Program-made: the position numbers and the translations under genes | Source of the DNA: Candidatus Manganitrophaceae bacterium | Lineage (GTDB): Bacteria > Nitrospirota > Nitrospiria > SBBL01 > JAADHI01 | Assembly: GCA_012960925.1 (NCBI GenBank) | Contig: DUAG01000011.1 | Span: 95,325-159,324, forward strand | Length of the DNA: 64,000 nucleotides | Direction of reading: 5' to 3' | The notes under the pieces: model-generated | The model's database searches: none | Seen by the model: the letters and a program-made list of their open reading frames with translations, nothing else | Told to the model about the DNA's origin: nothing | Part shown: piece after piece, positions 35,265 through 43,848 of the stretch | Numbering within the stretch: the stretch's first letter is position 1 | Layout: each line of letters starts with the position of its first letter

Positions 35265-35927
35265 CTAAATCATGTTCACCACCTTCTTGACCAGTTTTTC
35301 TATCCCTTCCGCAACTTCTGAAATCCTTTTGCCCAGCATGTATGCCGGTGTTGATACAATCCGATGCACCTCATCGACGACAATATCCTCCACTTTTGTG
35401 TCGACATGTTCAGTTCCCATCTTTTGAAGCGCAGCTGCGGTCTCGCCATCATTGCCGATGGTCAGCTTGACCAGCTCTCCTTTTCCCTGTGCCACTTTCG
35501 CCATGAGCGCCGGGGCAATACAGATCACCCCGATCGGTTTCCGAGCATCCAATATCGACCGGACCAGTTTTCCTACATCGGGATCCACCTGACAGTTCTC
35601 TTCCTTCACTGCAAAATCACAGAGATTCTTTGCTGCTCCATAGCCCCCCGGAAGAATCAAGGCATCCAGCCCGGCGGGATCGACCCCTTTCAGGTCTTGT
35701 ATATTCCCACGCGCAATCCGGGCGGATTCAATTAAGACATTCCGTTTGTCGGACATTTCCTTTCCGGTCCGATGGTCGATGACATGCATCTGATCAATAT
35801 CAGGGGCCATGCAGACCGCCTCTGCCCCGGCACGATCAATCGCCAGCAAAGTCACAACCGTCTCCTGTATTTCTGCTCCATCCAGATGGCCACAGCCTGA
35901 CAACACGACGCCAATTTTTCTTCTCAT
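35265..35927 (-). CDS. elbB: ElbB-type DJ-1/PfpI-family protein
   Basis: ElbB is a DJ-1/PfpI superfamily protein linked to isoprenoid synthesis and glyoxalase activity in E. coli. The 220-residue protein begins MRRKIGVVLSGCGHLDGAEI and contains LDALILPGGYGAAKNLCDFA. The nucleophile-elbow cysteine is in GVICIAPALMAK. The ATG at 35927 has a perfect AGGAGG six bases upstream, so the longer frame from 35963 is not used. Length matches E. coli ElbB (217). Confidence 0.93.
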   Translation of the reverse strand: MRRKIGVVLSGCGHLDGAEIQETVVTLLAIDRAGAEAVCMAPDIDQMHVIDHRTGKEMSDKRNVLIESARIARGNIQDLKGVDPAGLDALILPGGYGAAKNLCDFAVKEENCQVDPDVGKLVRSILDARKPIGVICIAPALMAKVAQGKGELVKLTIGNDGETAAALQKMGTEHVDTKVEDIVVDEVHRIVSTPAYMLGKRISEVAEGIEKLVKKVVNMI

Positions 35928-36153
35928 TTCTTCCTCCTTTTCCTTGTTGGACTGATGAAACATACGCTATCAGAAGTCTTAAAAAAAAGTCAAATCAAGC
36001 CTCTCAAGTTCAGGTCAAACTCAACCGATAAGAACGGTAGGACATATGGAAACAATGTAGGTGAGCGCAATCGCGAAGAGAAGGATTCCTACGGAACATA
36101 AAAGACTAGAACATTAATATACTATATGGATATAAGACAGAATTGAAGATCGG

Positions 36154-36162
36154 TGGTATAAT
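36154..36162 (+). promoter_or_regulatory. Extended -10 promoter element
   Basis: TGGTATAAT is a perfect extended -10, 18 bases before the start of the small exported protein at 36181. No -35 is needed for this class and none is evident. Confidence 0.5.
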
Positions 36163-36180
36163 GTAATTGGAGGTGGAAAA

Positions 36181-36621
36181 ATGAATACATTAAGACGATT
36201 TTTCACAGTAACGTCCTTAGTGATCATCTCTGTTCTCTTCTTAATGACCTATACCCTCCTGGCGAGAGAACTCCCACTCCTTCTCGATGTTTCTGAACTT
36301 GGAGAGAAATATGACAACCGGCGGGTCACCGTCATGGGTTGGGCACGTTCGGCTGTCCTCATGAGAGGCCGGATGGGCTCGAGCTTTGTCAGTGCAACCG
36401 TGGGAGAGGGAGGAGACGAGGTCACCGTCTTCAGCGATTTTCCCAACTACAACATGGTCAACAGCCGGGTCATCGTCCAGGGAGTCTATCACCATGAAGG
36501 CCGATTTGGCGGCTTGCCTACCGAGCATTTTATCGTAGCAGATGCCGTTGTCAGGGACTGGGGTGCTTCAGACTCGCCTACACCCTCTCCATCCCCGAGG
36601 CCTTCAGATCTTAAAGACTAA
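36181..36621 (+). CDS. Exported OB-fold-like protein of unknown function
   Basis: This 146-residue protein has an N-terminal signal anchor (FTVTSLVIISVLFLMTYTLL). The beta-rich domain YDNRRVTVMGWARSAVLMRG, VTVFSDFPNYNMVNSRVIV, QGVYHHEGRFGG has the strand pattern of an OB fold, as in tRNA-anti-codon-like or CcmE-like periplasmic modules. The tail is Pro/Ser-rich. GGAGG lies six bases before the ATG. Function is unknown. Confidence 0.7.
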   Translation: MNTLRRFFTVTSLVIISVLFLMTYTLLARELPLLLDVSELGEKYDNRRVTVMGWARSAVLMRGRMGSSFVSATVGEGGDEVTVFSDFPNYNMVNSRVIVQGVYHHEGRFGGLPTEHFIVADAVVRDWGASDSPTPSPSPRPSDLKD

Positions 36622-36670
36622 GAAAAAAGACAAACGATTGAGGGACGGAGATTGCACTTGGAATACCTGT

Positions 36671-37441
36671 TCAAAAGTCGAACCCGAGTCTCGATTTTAG
36701 AGTGGTCTGGAGCCGCTCGACCCCTTCCGGGGCACGGGTATCAATCGTCAGCAGAAAGCTGTTCCTGATAAAAAAGGCCCCGGCGCTGATCTTCAAAGAG
36801 GTATCATTGAGGATCCGTAAATCATCCGGCTGTTCAATCACCGGCTGAATAAAAACCGTCTCTGAAAATAAGAGGTTTTCCTGAAGGTTCAGATTCAGCT
36901 GAATATAGTTCGACCATCGGTTCGAAAAGGTCGTCAGATCGTTCTGACTGCTTTCCGGGGATCCGGTCAGTTCCTCATACTCCGCCATATATCCCGTCCC
37001 AAAAGTAAAGCGACCCTCATCCCACCTTGCAAGTGTCAAGCGGACACCGATACCGGCCAGGGCACGAATAGACAACCTCTGGAATTCATCGTGAGAATTC
37101 TGAAGAAACAGCTCCCAAGAGAATCGATCTGTCTTTTTCTTACGGAAGCGTAGATGCTCAAAGTGACCGGAGAGAAACTTTTCGCCTTCTTTTTCCCCGT
37201 ATTCGCCTCTCGCGATAAAAAGGATAAGACGATCCCTTTTCCGGAACCCCACATCCACCTCTCCTGAAACCTGAAAGAGGTCAGGATTTCCCGTCCGCCA
37301 TTGCAGCGGAAGGCTCACGGCACCGGAATATCCCTCAGGAAGGTCATCGACCTCGTCGAGGATATTGACGATCTGTCCTGTCGCGAAACTCGGCCAGAGG
37401 CTTAAGCTCAGGAGGATAGTCCAGAGAATTTTTCGGTTCAT
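36671..37441 (-). CDS. DUF481-like outer-membrane beta-barrel protein
   Basis: This 256-residue protein has a signal peptide ending near ATGQ. Alternating aromatic strands follow (FSWELFLQNSHDEFQRLSIR, TFGTGYMAEYEELTGSPESS, FSNRWSNYIQLNLNLQENL), and it terminates in Phe (RLGFDF). The DNDF/LFLQN pattern is that of the DUF481 (YdiY) family of predicted porin-like barrels. The next gene upstream encodes another exported protein, 90 nt away. Confidence 0.75.
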   Translation of the reverse strand: MNRKILWTILLSLSLWPSFATGQIVNILDEVDDLPEGYSGAVSLPLQWRTGNPDLFQVSGEVDVGFRKRDRLILFIARGEYGEKEGEKFLSGHFEHLRFRKKKTDRFSWELFLQNSHDEFQRLSIRALAGIGVRLTLARWDEGRFTFGTGYMAEYEELTGSPESSQNDLTTFSNRWSNYIQLNLNLQENLLFSETVFIQPVIEQPDDLRILNDTSLKISAGAFFIRNSFLLTIDTRAPEGVERLQTTLKSRLGFDF

Positions 37442-37531
37442 AACTTCACTTATAAAGGACGGGGTTAACTCGAACAGAAGCCCGTTCCGAGGGATGAGGC
37501 CTCATCCAGGATCTGCACACACAAGCATTCT

Positions 37532-38335
37532 CTAGCGGCTGAGTTCGCCCGGACCGGTTAATGTCGGTTTTTTTTGAAATCCTTGGGGAGGCGTGAATTT
37601 CTTTTTAGGGATCCGCTTCCGGTGCAGCAGCGTAAGGACCTGCTCTCGCCCGCTCCGGTTGCCCGGGCTGACCACGGCAACATGGGCCGGAATTCCCGGC
37701 GATTGTTTCAGGTCAAAAAAAATCTTATTTTGACCTGTGGTGTTGGCCCCGATCCTGACCAAAAACCGTTCGTAGGCGTCAAAGGCCTGAAAATCCTCAA
37801 GCAAGAACCCCGATTTATCCCATACAATAAAACAGATCTCTTCAAGCGGGAGCTCCTTCTCCATCACACGAAAAGGGGTACAGGAGAAGCCATCTTTCGT
37901 CTTTCGTTTTGTCCCACTTGCTTTAAAGGTCAGTGCCCTGGGAGGTTCAGCCGTCCCCTGCGCCATCTGTTTCAACATGCCCCTGAGTTCCATCTGCTGC
38001 TCCGGGGGCAATCGCTCCATCTGCTTTTCAATCCGGCGCTTCATCTTGTCCCGCATTTCCTTGATTCGCGCAATGTCCGCATCGCTGATCTCGGAATAAA
38101 TTTTTTGTTCTGAATCGATCGTCCAGAGCTTCTGCTGATCACCATCAAAAATCATGATGCCGCCTCTCGAATCCTCGACACGCAGTTTTTTTCCTTCCAG
38201 CATGAAGGTCACCATATGGCTCAGCTCTCCGCTTGAATTTTTGGCCTCAAAGCGAAGCATCAGACCGGCGGAGGCGGCAGAGGCCGACATCGTAATAATT
38301 AAAAAAATAAAGAAACCGATCTTCCGCTGAAACAT
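37532..38335 (-). CDS. Exported DUF4412-type protein
   Basis: This 267-residue protein has a clear signal peptide (IGFFIFLIITMSASAASAG). It then has MLRFEAKNSSGELSHMVTFM and GKKLRVEDSRGGIMIFDGDQ, followed by an Arg/Glu/Met-rich coiled segment (MRDKMKRRIEKQMERLPPEQ). The beta-rich C-terminal half fits DUF4412, a lipoprotein-carrier-like (LolA-type) periplasmic domain. There is no lipobox. The role is unknown. Confidence 0.72.
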   Translation of the reverse strand: MFQRKIGFFIFLIITMSASAASAGLMLRFEAKNSSGELSHMVTFMLEGKKLRVEDSRGGIMIFDGDQQKLWTIDSEQKIYSEISDADIARIKEMRDKMKRRIEKQMERLPPEQQMELRGMLKQMAQGTAEPPRALTFKASGTKRKTKDGFSCTPFRVMEKELPLEEICFIVWDKSGFLLEDFQAFDAYERFLVRIGANTTGQNKIFFDLKQSPGIPAHVAVVSPGNRSGREQVLTLLHRKRIPKKKFTPPQGFQKKPTLTGPGELSR

Positions 38336-38384
38336 TGCTTCCTCCTACATCGTTCGTAAACTTTTGACTCTGAGCCTATCCAAC

Positions 38385-38540
38385 TGTAACTGTTCAGCAT
38401 GCCACTACTTTGGCTTCGCGAGACCCATCCTTCAGGGCAAGGCGCGAGGAGCGCAGAACCACAGCAGGTGTATGCTACGTGGGTTGGAGCCCACAGCAAC
38501 GCCGCCATGGAGGAAAGGAGGGGTGTGCTGGATAGTTACA
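38385..38540 (+). repeat. Family 1 inverted-repeat element, copy 2
   Basis: It begins TGTAACTGTTCAGCATGCC and ends GTGCTGGATAGTTACA. Its last base touches the stop codon of the aldolase-like gene (38541). The interior has TTCAGGGCAAGGCGCGAGG and AACGCCGCCATGGAGG as in other copies. Confidence 0.9.
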
Positions 38541-39995
38541 TTAATCGGCCAGGGGGTTTATATCTTTCTGAACCTGCGGCCCTGAGGCCTTCCTAGATTC
38601 TGCTTCTGCGGCGGCGATCTCGTCCCGTATCGTGAAAGACACGGCGACGGGTTGGACTGTTTTCGCAACCACATCCCGGGTCTTGACGACGTTTAACTTA
38701 TTAAAGAGAAAGACAAACCTCTCTTCAAGTGACCGACCAATCTTTTCACGAAGATCAGAGGGAAGCTCCCAAAGGCGTCTTTTAAAGGGGCCAATCGCCT
38801 TCTTTCGGGTCTTATAAATAAATTGTTCTTCTGTCTGGTCCGACGTCCTCTCCCCCTTGCAGGTCTCCCGCAAATAGGTATAGATCTCTTCTCTCAACAC
38901 TCTTGGAATACGGTCATAGATCATATTCTGAAACTCGGTGGCAAGATGAATTTCGGCGGTTCCGGTCGTGGGAAAGCGGTCAAACACTTCAGCCGGCAAG
39001 GTGGATGCCCCGTGCTGGACGGCGCCGGACAAGCCATATTTTACCTGGGCCACCTTAGAAATTTCTTTAAGAACGCTGAAATCAAGCTTGACCTCTGCAA
39101 CCGTTCCGTCGGCCAGAGGAACCCCCCCGTGACTGGTTCCCGTCTGTACAGAGATCTTACTGATCCCTGTAAGCTTAGATCCTTGCCTTTGAAGACTTTC
39201 GAGGAACTGATCGAGGTAAACCTCGAATTCCTCCACCGTCGAATTTTTCCCCCCAACCTCACCGATCTCCCCACCCACAGAAATTGTTACTCCTGCCGGT
39301 TCAAGAGAGCGGATATAGGCCGTCAGGTCTGCCGCAACCTCGAAGTTGTCCCGCTGCTGTTCAATGATATTCGGGCGATCAAGGACGACGAGGGTTGAAG
39401 AGTCAATGTCAATGTTGTAGAAACCTGCTGTGATCGCCTCTTTGATCAGTTGACGAATGCCGCCCAGCTCCGTCTCACGATCTGCGGTGTATTTCTTCGC
39501 GCTAACTTGAATATGGTCTCCCTGGATAAACAGAGGCCCCGTAAAACCTTCCTGTATCGCTGCCGCAGTCATGACAGCGGCATATTCTGCGGGAGACTGA
39601 TGCGTATAATTCATTTCCGACTTGGCAATCTCCAGGATAAAGGCCCCGACTTCCCCATGGGAAGCGGCCCGAAAAATAGCACGTGCCGTGTCGTAGGCCA
39701 TCACCCGGACGTTGATCGCAGGGACGGTAAATCCACTATTTTCTCCCCTCCCCCTGGCCTCGTAAAGCGGCTGGATGGAACTTAAATGAATGCCCAAATG
39801 AGGCGCAGCCATCTTGATGATCCAGCGAGCCGTTCCTCGCATCTCATCCTTCTCATGAAATACGGCAGTCCAGACCAGGCGGTCGATGAGCGCACCCCGG
39901 ACCCGACTGGCATCGATGACAGAGATCTTCCTGTCCGAGATTTCAATAATCCCTTTCAGGGTGTCCCCCAGCTGGCTCATGGTCTGAAAAAACAT
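38541..39995 (-). CDS. Class II fructose-bisphosphate aldolase family protein, long form
   Basis: Class II aldolases are zinc enzymes that cleave fructose 1,6-bisphosphate or related sugars. The 484-residue protein keeps each landmark. The catalytic Asp/zinc His are in FIQGDHIQ, and the Glu is in VGGEIGEVGGKN. Zinc ligands lie in QTGTSHGGVPLADG and GAVQHGASTLP. It begins about 75 residues before the conserved ENSGFTVPAINVRV and has a C-terminal extension, so it is over 100 residues longer than E. coli FbaA. GGGAG precedes the ATG by 6 nt. Sugar specificity is uncertain. Confidence 0.85.
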   Translation of the reverse strand: MFFQTMSQLGDTLKGIIEISDRKISVIDASRVRGALIDRLVWTAVFHEKDEMRGTARWIIKMAAPHLGIHLSSIQPLYEARGRGENSGFTVPAINVRVMAYDTARAIFRAASHGEVGAFILEIAKSEMNYTHQSPAEYAAVMTAAAIQEGFTGPLFIQGDHIQVSAKKYTADRETELGGIRQLIKEAITAGFYNIDIDSSTLVVLDRPNIIEQQRDNFEVAADLTAYIRSLEPAGVTISVGGEIGEVGGKNSTVEEFEVYLDQFLESLQRQGSKLTGISKISVQTGTSHGGVPLADGTVAEVKLDFSVLKEISKVAQVKYGLSGAVQHGASTLPAEVFDRFPTTGTAEIHLATEFQNMIYDRIPRVLREEIYTYLRETCKGERTSDQTEEQFIYKTRKKAIGPFKRRLWELPSDLREKIGRSLEERFVFLFNKLNVVKTRDVVAKTVQPVAVSFTIRDEIAAAEAESRKASGPQVQKDINPLAD

Positions 39996-40145
39996 CTGAT
40001 TCTCCCTGAAATGAGGCCTGAATATAAAACCGACGCCACCTTATCAAAAGCACACAAAAAGGTCAATTGAAGAACCCCGCCGAAGAACGGCGAGTGCAGG
40101 CAGGATAAAGAGTCTTGAAGGTTGCAGAAAGTCCCAGGAGGACGA

Positions 40146-41291
40146 TCAGGGGGGATCTTTGACCACTTCCAGGACCATCCGGGCCGATTGACTCATTTCG
40201 TCAATATGAACCCACTCCCGGACCGTGTGTATCGCATGCATCCCGGTCCCGAGATTTGCGACCACGATTCCCTTTTCGTTAAAGATATTGGCGTCACAGC
40301 CCCCGCCAGTTGCCTGGGTTTGAACACAAACGGAAAGCCGTTTGGCCGCACGCATGATCGATTTCACTATCGGCGTGGCATCTGAAAGATTCATTTTATT
40401 GTAATCCCGCCAGATCTTTTCTTCAACCCGACCGGAAATTCTTTTGCCATCAATTTCCACAAAATACTTTGCGGCGGCCTCCTGGAAACAGTCGCTCATA
40501 TGGGCGGTCTGGGCCTCAAGCTTTTCCTCGTCCCGACTCCGCGATTCTCCCTTGACCCGGACACATTTGGGGATGATGTTGACCGCCGATCCACCCTCAA
40601 TCAAGCCGATATTCGCGGTCGTTTCAGAATCAATCCGCCCGAGACGCATCCGGCTGATCGCCTCAGACGCAATCTGTATGGCGGAGACTCCGGCCTCCGG
40701 AGCGAGTCCGGAGTGCGCCTCAAGTCCGTGAACAATGAACTCCATCCGGTCCGACGCGGGTGATTTGGTGAAGAGAAAATCCACACGGTCGCAATCGAGC
40801 ACCAGGCCGTTTCTGGCATGCAGATTTTTGTAATCAAGGTGTTTCGCTCCGACCAGACCATCCTCCTCACATATGGTCAGAACCACTTCAATCTCACCAT
40901 GTTCCGCCTTCTCTTCCCGGATAACCCTGAGAACCTCAATGATAATCGCGATTCCCGACTTGTCATCTCCGCCGAGAATCGTCGTCCCGTCGCTCTTTAT
41001 GATTTTTCCTTCGATAACCGGCTTGATCCCTTCTCCCGGCACAACGGTATCCATATGAGCAGATAAGAGAAGAGGCGCATGGCCTTTACTCGTGCCCGGG
41101 ATTCGGGCAATCAGGTTCCCGACTTCTCCCCCAACCGCTTCCCCCGCCTCATCAAAGACGACCTCCGCACCCAAGGCCTCCAGGTCTGACTTGAGTTGAA
41201 GGGCAACCTTACCCTCTTTCCTTGAATGGCTGTCGATCTGGACCAGCTTTAGAAAATGCGCAATCATCCGGTCCGTGTTAATCATCATCAA
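40146..41291 (-). CDS. M20-family metallopeptidase, peptidase T-like
   Basis: This 381-residue zinc aminopeptidase-type protein shows the metal-site motifs LLLSAHMDTVVPGEG, ILGGDDKSGIAI and TICEEDGLVGAKHLD. C-terminal ATGGGCDANIFNEKG and MHAIHTVREWVHID complete the site. The dimerisation insert lies between about residues 170 and 290. The pattern matches the PepT2/YqjE-like branch of M20. It overlaps the upstream gene by 14 nt, so the two are coupled. Confidence 0.9.
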   Translation of the reverse strand: MMMINTDRMIAHFLKLVQIDSHSRKEGKVALQLKSDLEALGAEVVFDEAGEAVGGEVGNLIARIPGTSKGHAPLLLSAHMDTVVPGEGIKPVIEGKIIKSDGTTILGGDDKSGIAIIIEVLRVIREEKAEHGEIEVVLTICEEDGLVGAKHLDYKNLHARNGLVLDCDRVDFLFTKSPASDRMEFIVHGLEAHSGLAPEAGVSAIQIASEAISRMRLGRIDSETTANIGLIEGGSAVNIIPKCVRVKGESRSRDEEKLEAQTAHMSDCFQEAAAKYFVEIDGKRISGRVEEKIWRDYNKMNLSDATPIVKSIMRAAKRLSVCVQTQATGGGCDANIFNEKGIVVANLGTGMHAIHTVREWVHIDEMSQSARMVLEVVKDPP

Positions 41292-42264
41292 AATCCTCCT
41301 CCAAAGATGGGAGGTGAGAAATAACCCATTGAATCACCTGATCCGGGTGAAGCCGGCTGAGGTGCCGTTTTCCATCCGGGTCGGTAAATCTCAGAGCAGA
41401 GGTCATCGACCGCCCCGAGTAGCCCTGTGTGAGCCATTTCCCTTCAGCAGGACCTTCCTCCCGGTTAAGATGCTCCGCCAGAGACTCCATCGGAACCATT
41501 GGAATAAGAGGCCGTGTCACCGTCTCGGCCCAGGCGTAGTAGCGGTATTCCAGTTCATAAGCGAACCCGCCCTCTTCACGCTCCCGGTCTTCAATCACCA
41601 GGAAAAGGTTCCCTTGGCAGAAGTGATCAATCGCCTCTCGCGGCGGACGCTGCTCATCGATCACGACGGAAAGACCGGCCTCCGGATATTCCTCCAGGCC
41701 GATAATCCCTTTTTCGAAAAGTTCCATTGAAAGGAGAATTTCGTCAAAAGCTCCCCGCCATAGCGAACGGTAGTCATCCTTTTTTCTAAAAAGATCCGGC
41801 AGGAGGGGAAGGAGGGCCTTGTAATAAAACACTTCTTTGGGGCCAGTGTAGCTGGCGATCTGGGAAGCGATCGGACTTTCTTCAGAATGGCAGAGGGCAT
41901 CGATCAAAAGATTCACCTGAACTCCCTCTTCCGATGAAAAGATGGAATGATCTCCCGCCTCAGCGGCGGCGACCAATCTCCCAGAAATCGGTTCCGCCTT
42001 ATGTGGGTGCAACAACGCCCATACCGACAAGAGACCGTCCGTATCAAAATGATTATTCGTAAGAATATTGACCTGCGGGAAGAAGGACTTGCGATCCGGG
42101 TGGGAAATATAGCGCATCGCAATCTCTGTGGCGGTGTCTGCTTTCAGAGGCGTAGGGGTTTTATTCCCCTTCCAGTGACTGAGGTGAAAACTTTGCGGGA
42201 CAATGCCATCGACCGAAATCTTGGCAACACCCTTCATTGCCTCTTCGTAAAGATAAAAAACCAT
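41278..42264 (-). CDS. Conserved protein of unknown function (DUF6687-like)
   Basis: This 328-residue soluble protein starts MVFYLYEEAMKGVAKISVDG. Distinctive stretches are FHLSHWKGNKTPTPLKADTA, TNNHFDTDGLLSVWALLHP and LVAAAEAGDHSIF. They resemble a family I recall as DUF6687, and the DTDG motif recalls DHH-type phosphoesterases. The C-terminal half includes GRSMTSALRFTDPDGKRHLS. Coupling to the M20 peptidase suggests a joint, unknown task. The name is a recollection and unverified. Confidence 0.65.
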   Translation of the reverse strand: MVFYLYEEAMKGVAKISVDGIVPQSFHLSHWKGNKTPTPLKADTATEIAMRYISHPDRKSFFPQVNILTNNHFDTDGLLSVWALLHPHKAEPISGRLVAAAEAGDHSIFSSEEGVQVNLLIDALCHSEESPIASQIASYTGPKEVFYYKALLPLLPDLFRKKDDYRSLWRGAFDEILLSMELFEKGIIGLEEYPEAGLSVVIDEQRPPREAIDHFCQGNLFLVIEDREREEGGFAYELEYRYYAWAETVTRPLIPMVPMESLAEHLNREEGPAEGKWLTQGYSGRSMTSALRFTDPDGKRHLSRLHPDQVIQWVISHLPSLEEDFDDD

Positions 42265-42370
42265 TGGCCTTCAATATCTGAATGGGGAAATCAGTCGCAT
42301 CACTCAACGAAAAACATCCGCAAGGAGACGCACCACAGCGCCCTGATTTACATCCGCGTTAAATAAGGTT

Positions 42371-42530
42371 TGTAACTGTTCAGCATGCCACCATAAGGCT
42401 TCAGGGCAAGGCACGAGGAACGCAGAACCGCAACGTATGTATCATACGTGAGAATCGAATACCACAACAACGCCGCCTCATGGAGAAATGGGTCACGCGA
42501 AGCCGAAGAGGGGCTTGTCGAATAGTTACA
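42371..42530 (+). repeat. Family 1 inverted-repeat element, copy 3
   Basis: The ends are TGTAACTGTTCAGCATGCC and TTGTCGAATAGTTACA. The centre has a perfect hairpin, CGTATG-tat-CATACG. It lies about 100 nt upstream of the gene at 41278-42264, in its likely promoter region. Confidence 0.88.
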
Positions 42531-42647
42531 AAAGATTATTCTTTAATCTCTGTCTTCCAATTGGACGACACTATAGCAGAAACACCCCGTCATTTCAAAA
42601 ACAGTGACCCCGATGCCAGGTTGACTTACAAAGATATAAGCGTTATT

Positions 42648-42812
42648 AAGGAACCTCTGAATAAGTCATGAATTGTTTTTTCAGGGCACTGATGTCCCGC
42701 TTTTGCGTTGCAAATCTTGAACATAGGGGGCGATTCTCTGCGACTTTCGCTTTGAAACGAAACATAAGATCTCCTGAAAAAAAATCAACTCAGACTTAAT
42801 CAGAGCTTCCTT
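42648..42812 (+). repeat. Family 2 inverted-repeat element, copy C
   Basis: The ends AAGGAACCTCTGAATAAGTC and GACTTAATCAGAGCTTCCTT are near-perfect complements over 20 bases. At 165 bp it is the most compact copy and probably the best guide to the family's structure. Confidence 0.88.
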
Positions 42813-42870
42813 AACAGAGACCCAATGTAAGCGGAGAAGAATTAAAAATCTTATCAGAGAGGATCACAGA

Positions 42871-43023
42871 GTGGCGAGAACAAATTTCAAATTTGAAAAA
42901 AGAAAGAAAGAATTAGAAAAGTTAAAAAAGAAAGAAGAAAAAAAGAAACGCAAACTGGAAAAGAGCGATGCGCAGGCCAATGAGAACTCAGATCAGTCTC
43001 CGGATGAGGGAGAAAGCGTCTAG
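42871..43023 (+). CDS. Small lysine/glutamate-rich protein
   Basis: A 50-residue frame opens with GTG at 42871, eight bases after GAGAGG. The N-terminal 35 residues are an almost unbroken K/E/R helix (FEKRKKELEKLKKKEEKKKR), probably a charged single helix or coiled coil. The acidic tail is DQSPDEGESV. Short proteins starting ARTNFKFEKRxKE recur in several proteobacterial lineages as far as I recall. It lies 37 nt upstream of the RNase H gene, same strand. Function is unknown; nucleic-acid binding is a guess. Confidence 0.65.
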   Translation: MARTNFKFEKRKKELEKLKKKEEKKKRKLEKSDAQANENSDQSPDEGESV

Positions 43024-43060
43024 ATCTTCTCAGAATCACTGATTTCCCAGGTAAAAAGGT

Positions 43061-43810
43061 ATGCCAAAAAAGTTTTATGTCGTCTGGGTGGGTCGGAAGA
43101 CGGGGGTTTTCACAAGCTGGTTGTATACGAAAAAACAGGTTGATCAGTTTCCCGGGGCAATATACAAGTCGTTTACAAGCCGGGAAGAATCAGAAGCAGC
43201 TTATACCGCAGGGTGGAAATCATCCCCTACGAAAAAGGTTAGAAAAGAAATCACGAAGCTGTCCGGGTTAGAGCTTGCCTCCACTAAAACATTCGAGGTT
43301 GTGATTTACTGTGATGGCGCCTGTGATCCCAATCCAGGCAAAGCAGGGTCAGGGCTGGCTGTTTATCGTAGTGGCAGACTCGTGGAACTCTGGTACGGGC
43401 TCTACAACCCCCATGGGACGAACAACACCGCAGAATTGAATGCCTTGCATCAGGCCCTGCTCATCGCGAAACCTTATACTGCTCAGGGGAGGGCCGTTCA
43501 AATTTTTTGCGATTCAAAATACACCATCAATTGCGTCACGGTTTGGGCCTATGGCTGGAAGAAAAAGGGCTGGAGAAGAAAGAAGGCGGGAGACATCAAA
43601 AACCTGGAAATCATCCAGGAAGCGCATGCCCTGTATGAAAAAATAAGAAAGGGTGCTGTCATCTCACATGTCAAAGCCCACAGCGGAATTGAAGGCAACG
43701 AACTGGCCGACCGCATGTCCGTTTTCGGGATCGACCGAAGAGAGCTTTCTTTTTTCCGGTATTCTGAGCCGATGGATATCAAGAAACTCCTGGATTATCG
43801 AAGGGGGTAA
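43061..43810 (+). CDS. Ribonuclease H with N-terminal viroplasmin-type domain
   Basis: RNase HI removes RNA from RNA-DNA hybrids. The 249-residue protein has an N-terminal hybrid-binding (viroplasmin) domain (KFYVVWVGRKTGVFTSWLY, FPGAIYKSFTSREESEAAY) and a catalytic domain from about residue 80. The four acidic residues are in IYCDGACDPNPG, NNTAELNAL, IFCDSKYT and EGNELADRM. The active-site His is in VKAHSGIEGN. This eukaryote-like domain order is found in some bacteria. Confidence 0.93.
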   Translation: MPKKFYVVWVGRKTGVFTSWLYTKKQVDQFPGAIYKSFTSREESEAAYTAGWKSSPTKKVRKEITKLSGLELASTKTFEVVIYCDGACDPNPGKAGSGLAVYRSGRLVELWYGLYNPHGTNNTAELNALHQALLIAKPYTAQGRAVQIFCDSKYTINCVTVWAYGWKKKGWRRKKAGDIKNLEIIQEAHALYEKIRKGAVISHVKAHSGIEGNELADRMSVFGIDRRELSFFRYSEPMDIKKLLDYRRG

Positions 43811-43848
43811 TTTTTTAAAATAACCTGTCGCGTCAACCCGCTTCAAAT

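Larger units (their letters stand above)
42265..42870. other. Gene-free stretch with two repeat elements
   Basis: These 606 bases hold a family 1 element (42371-42530) and a family 2 element (42648-42812). The rest, including the 117 bases between them, shows no open frame with a ribosome binding site and no recognisable RNA. Confidence 0.6.
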
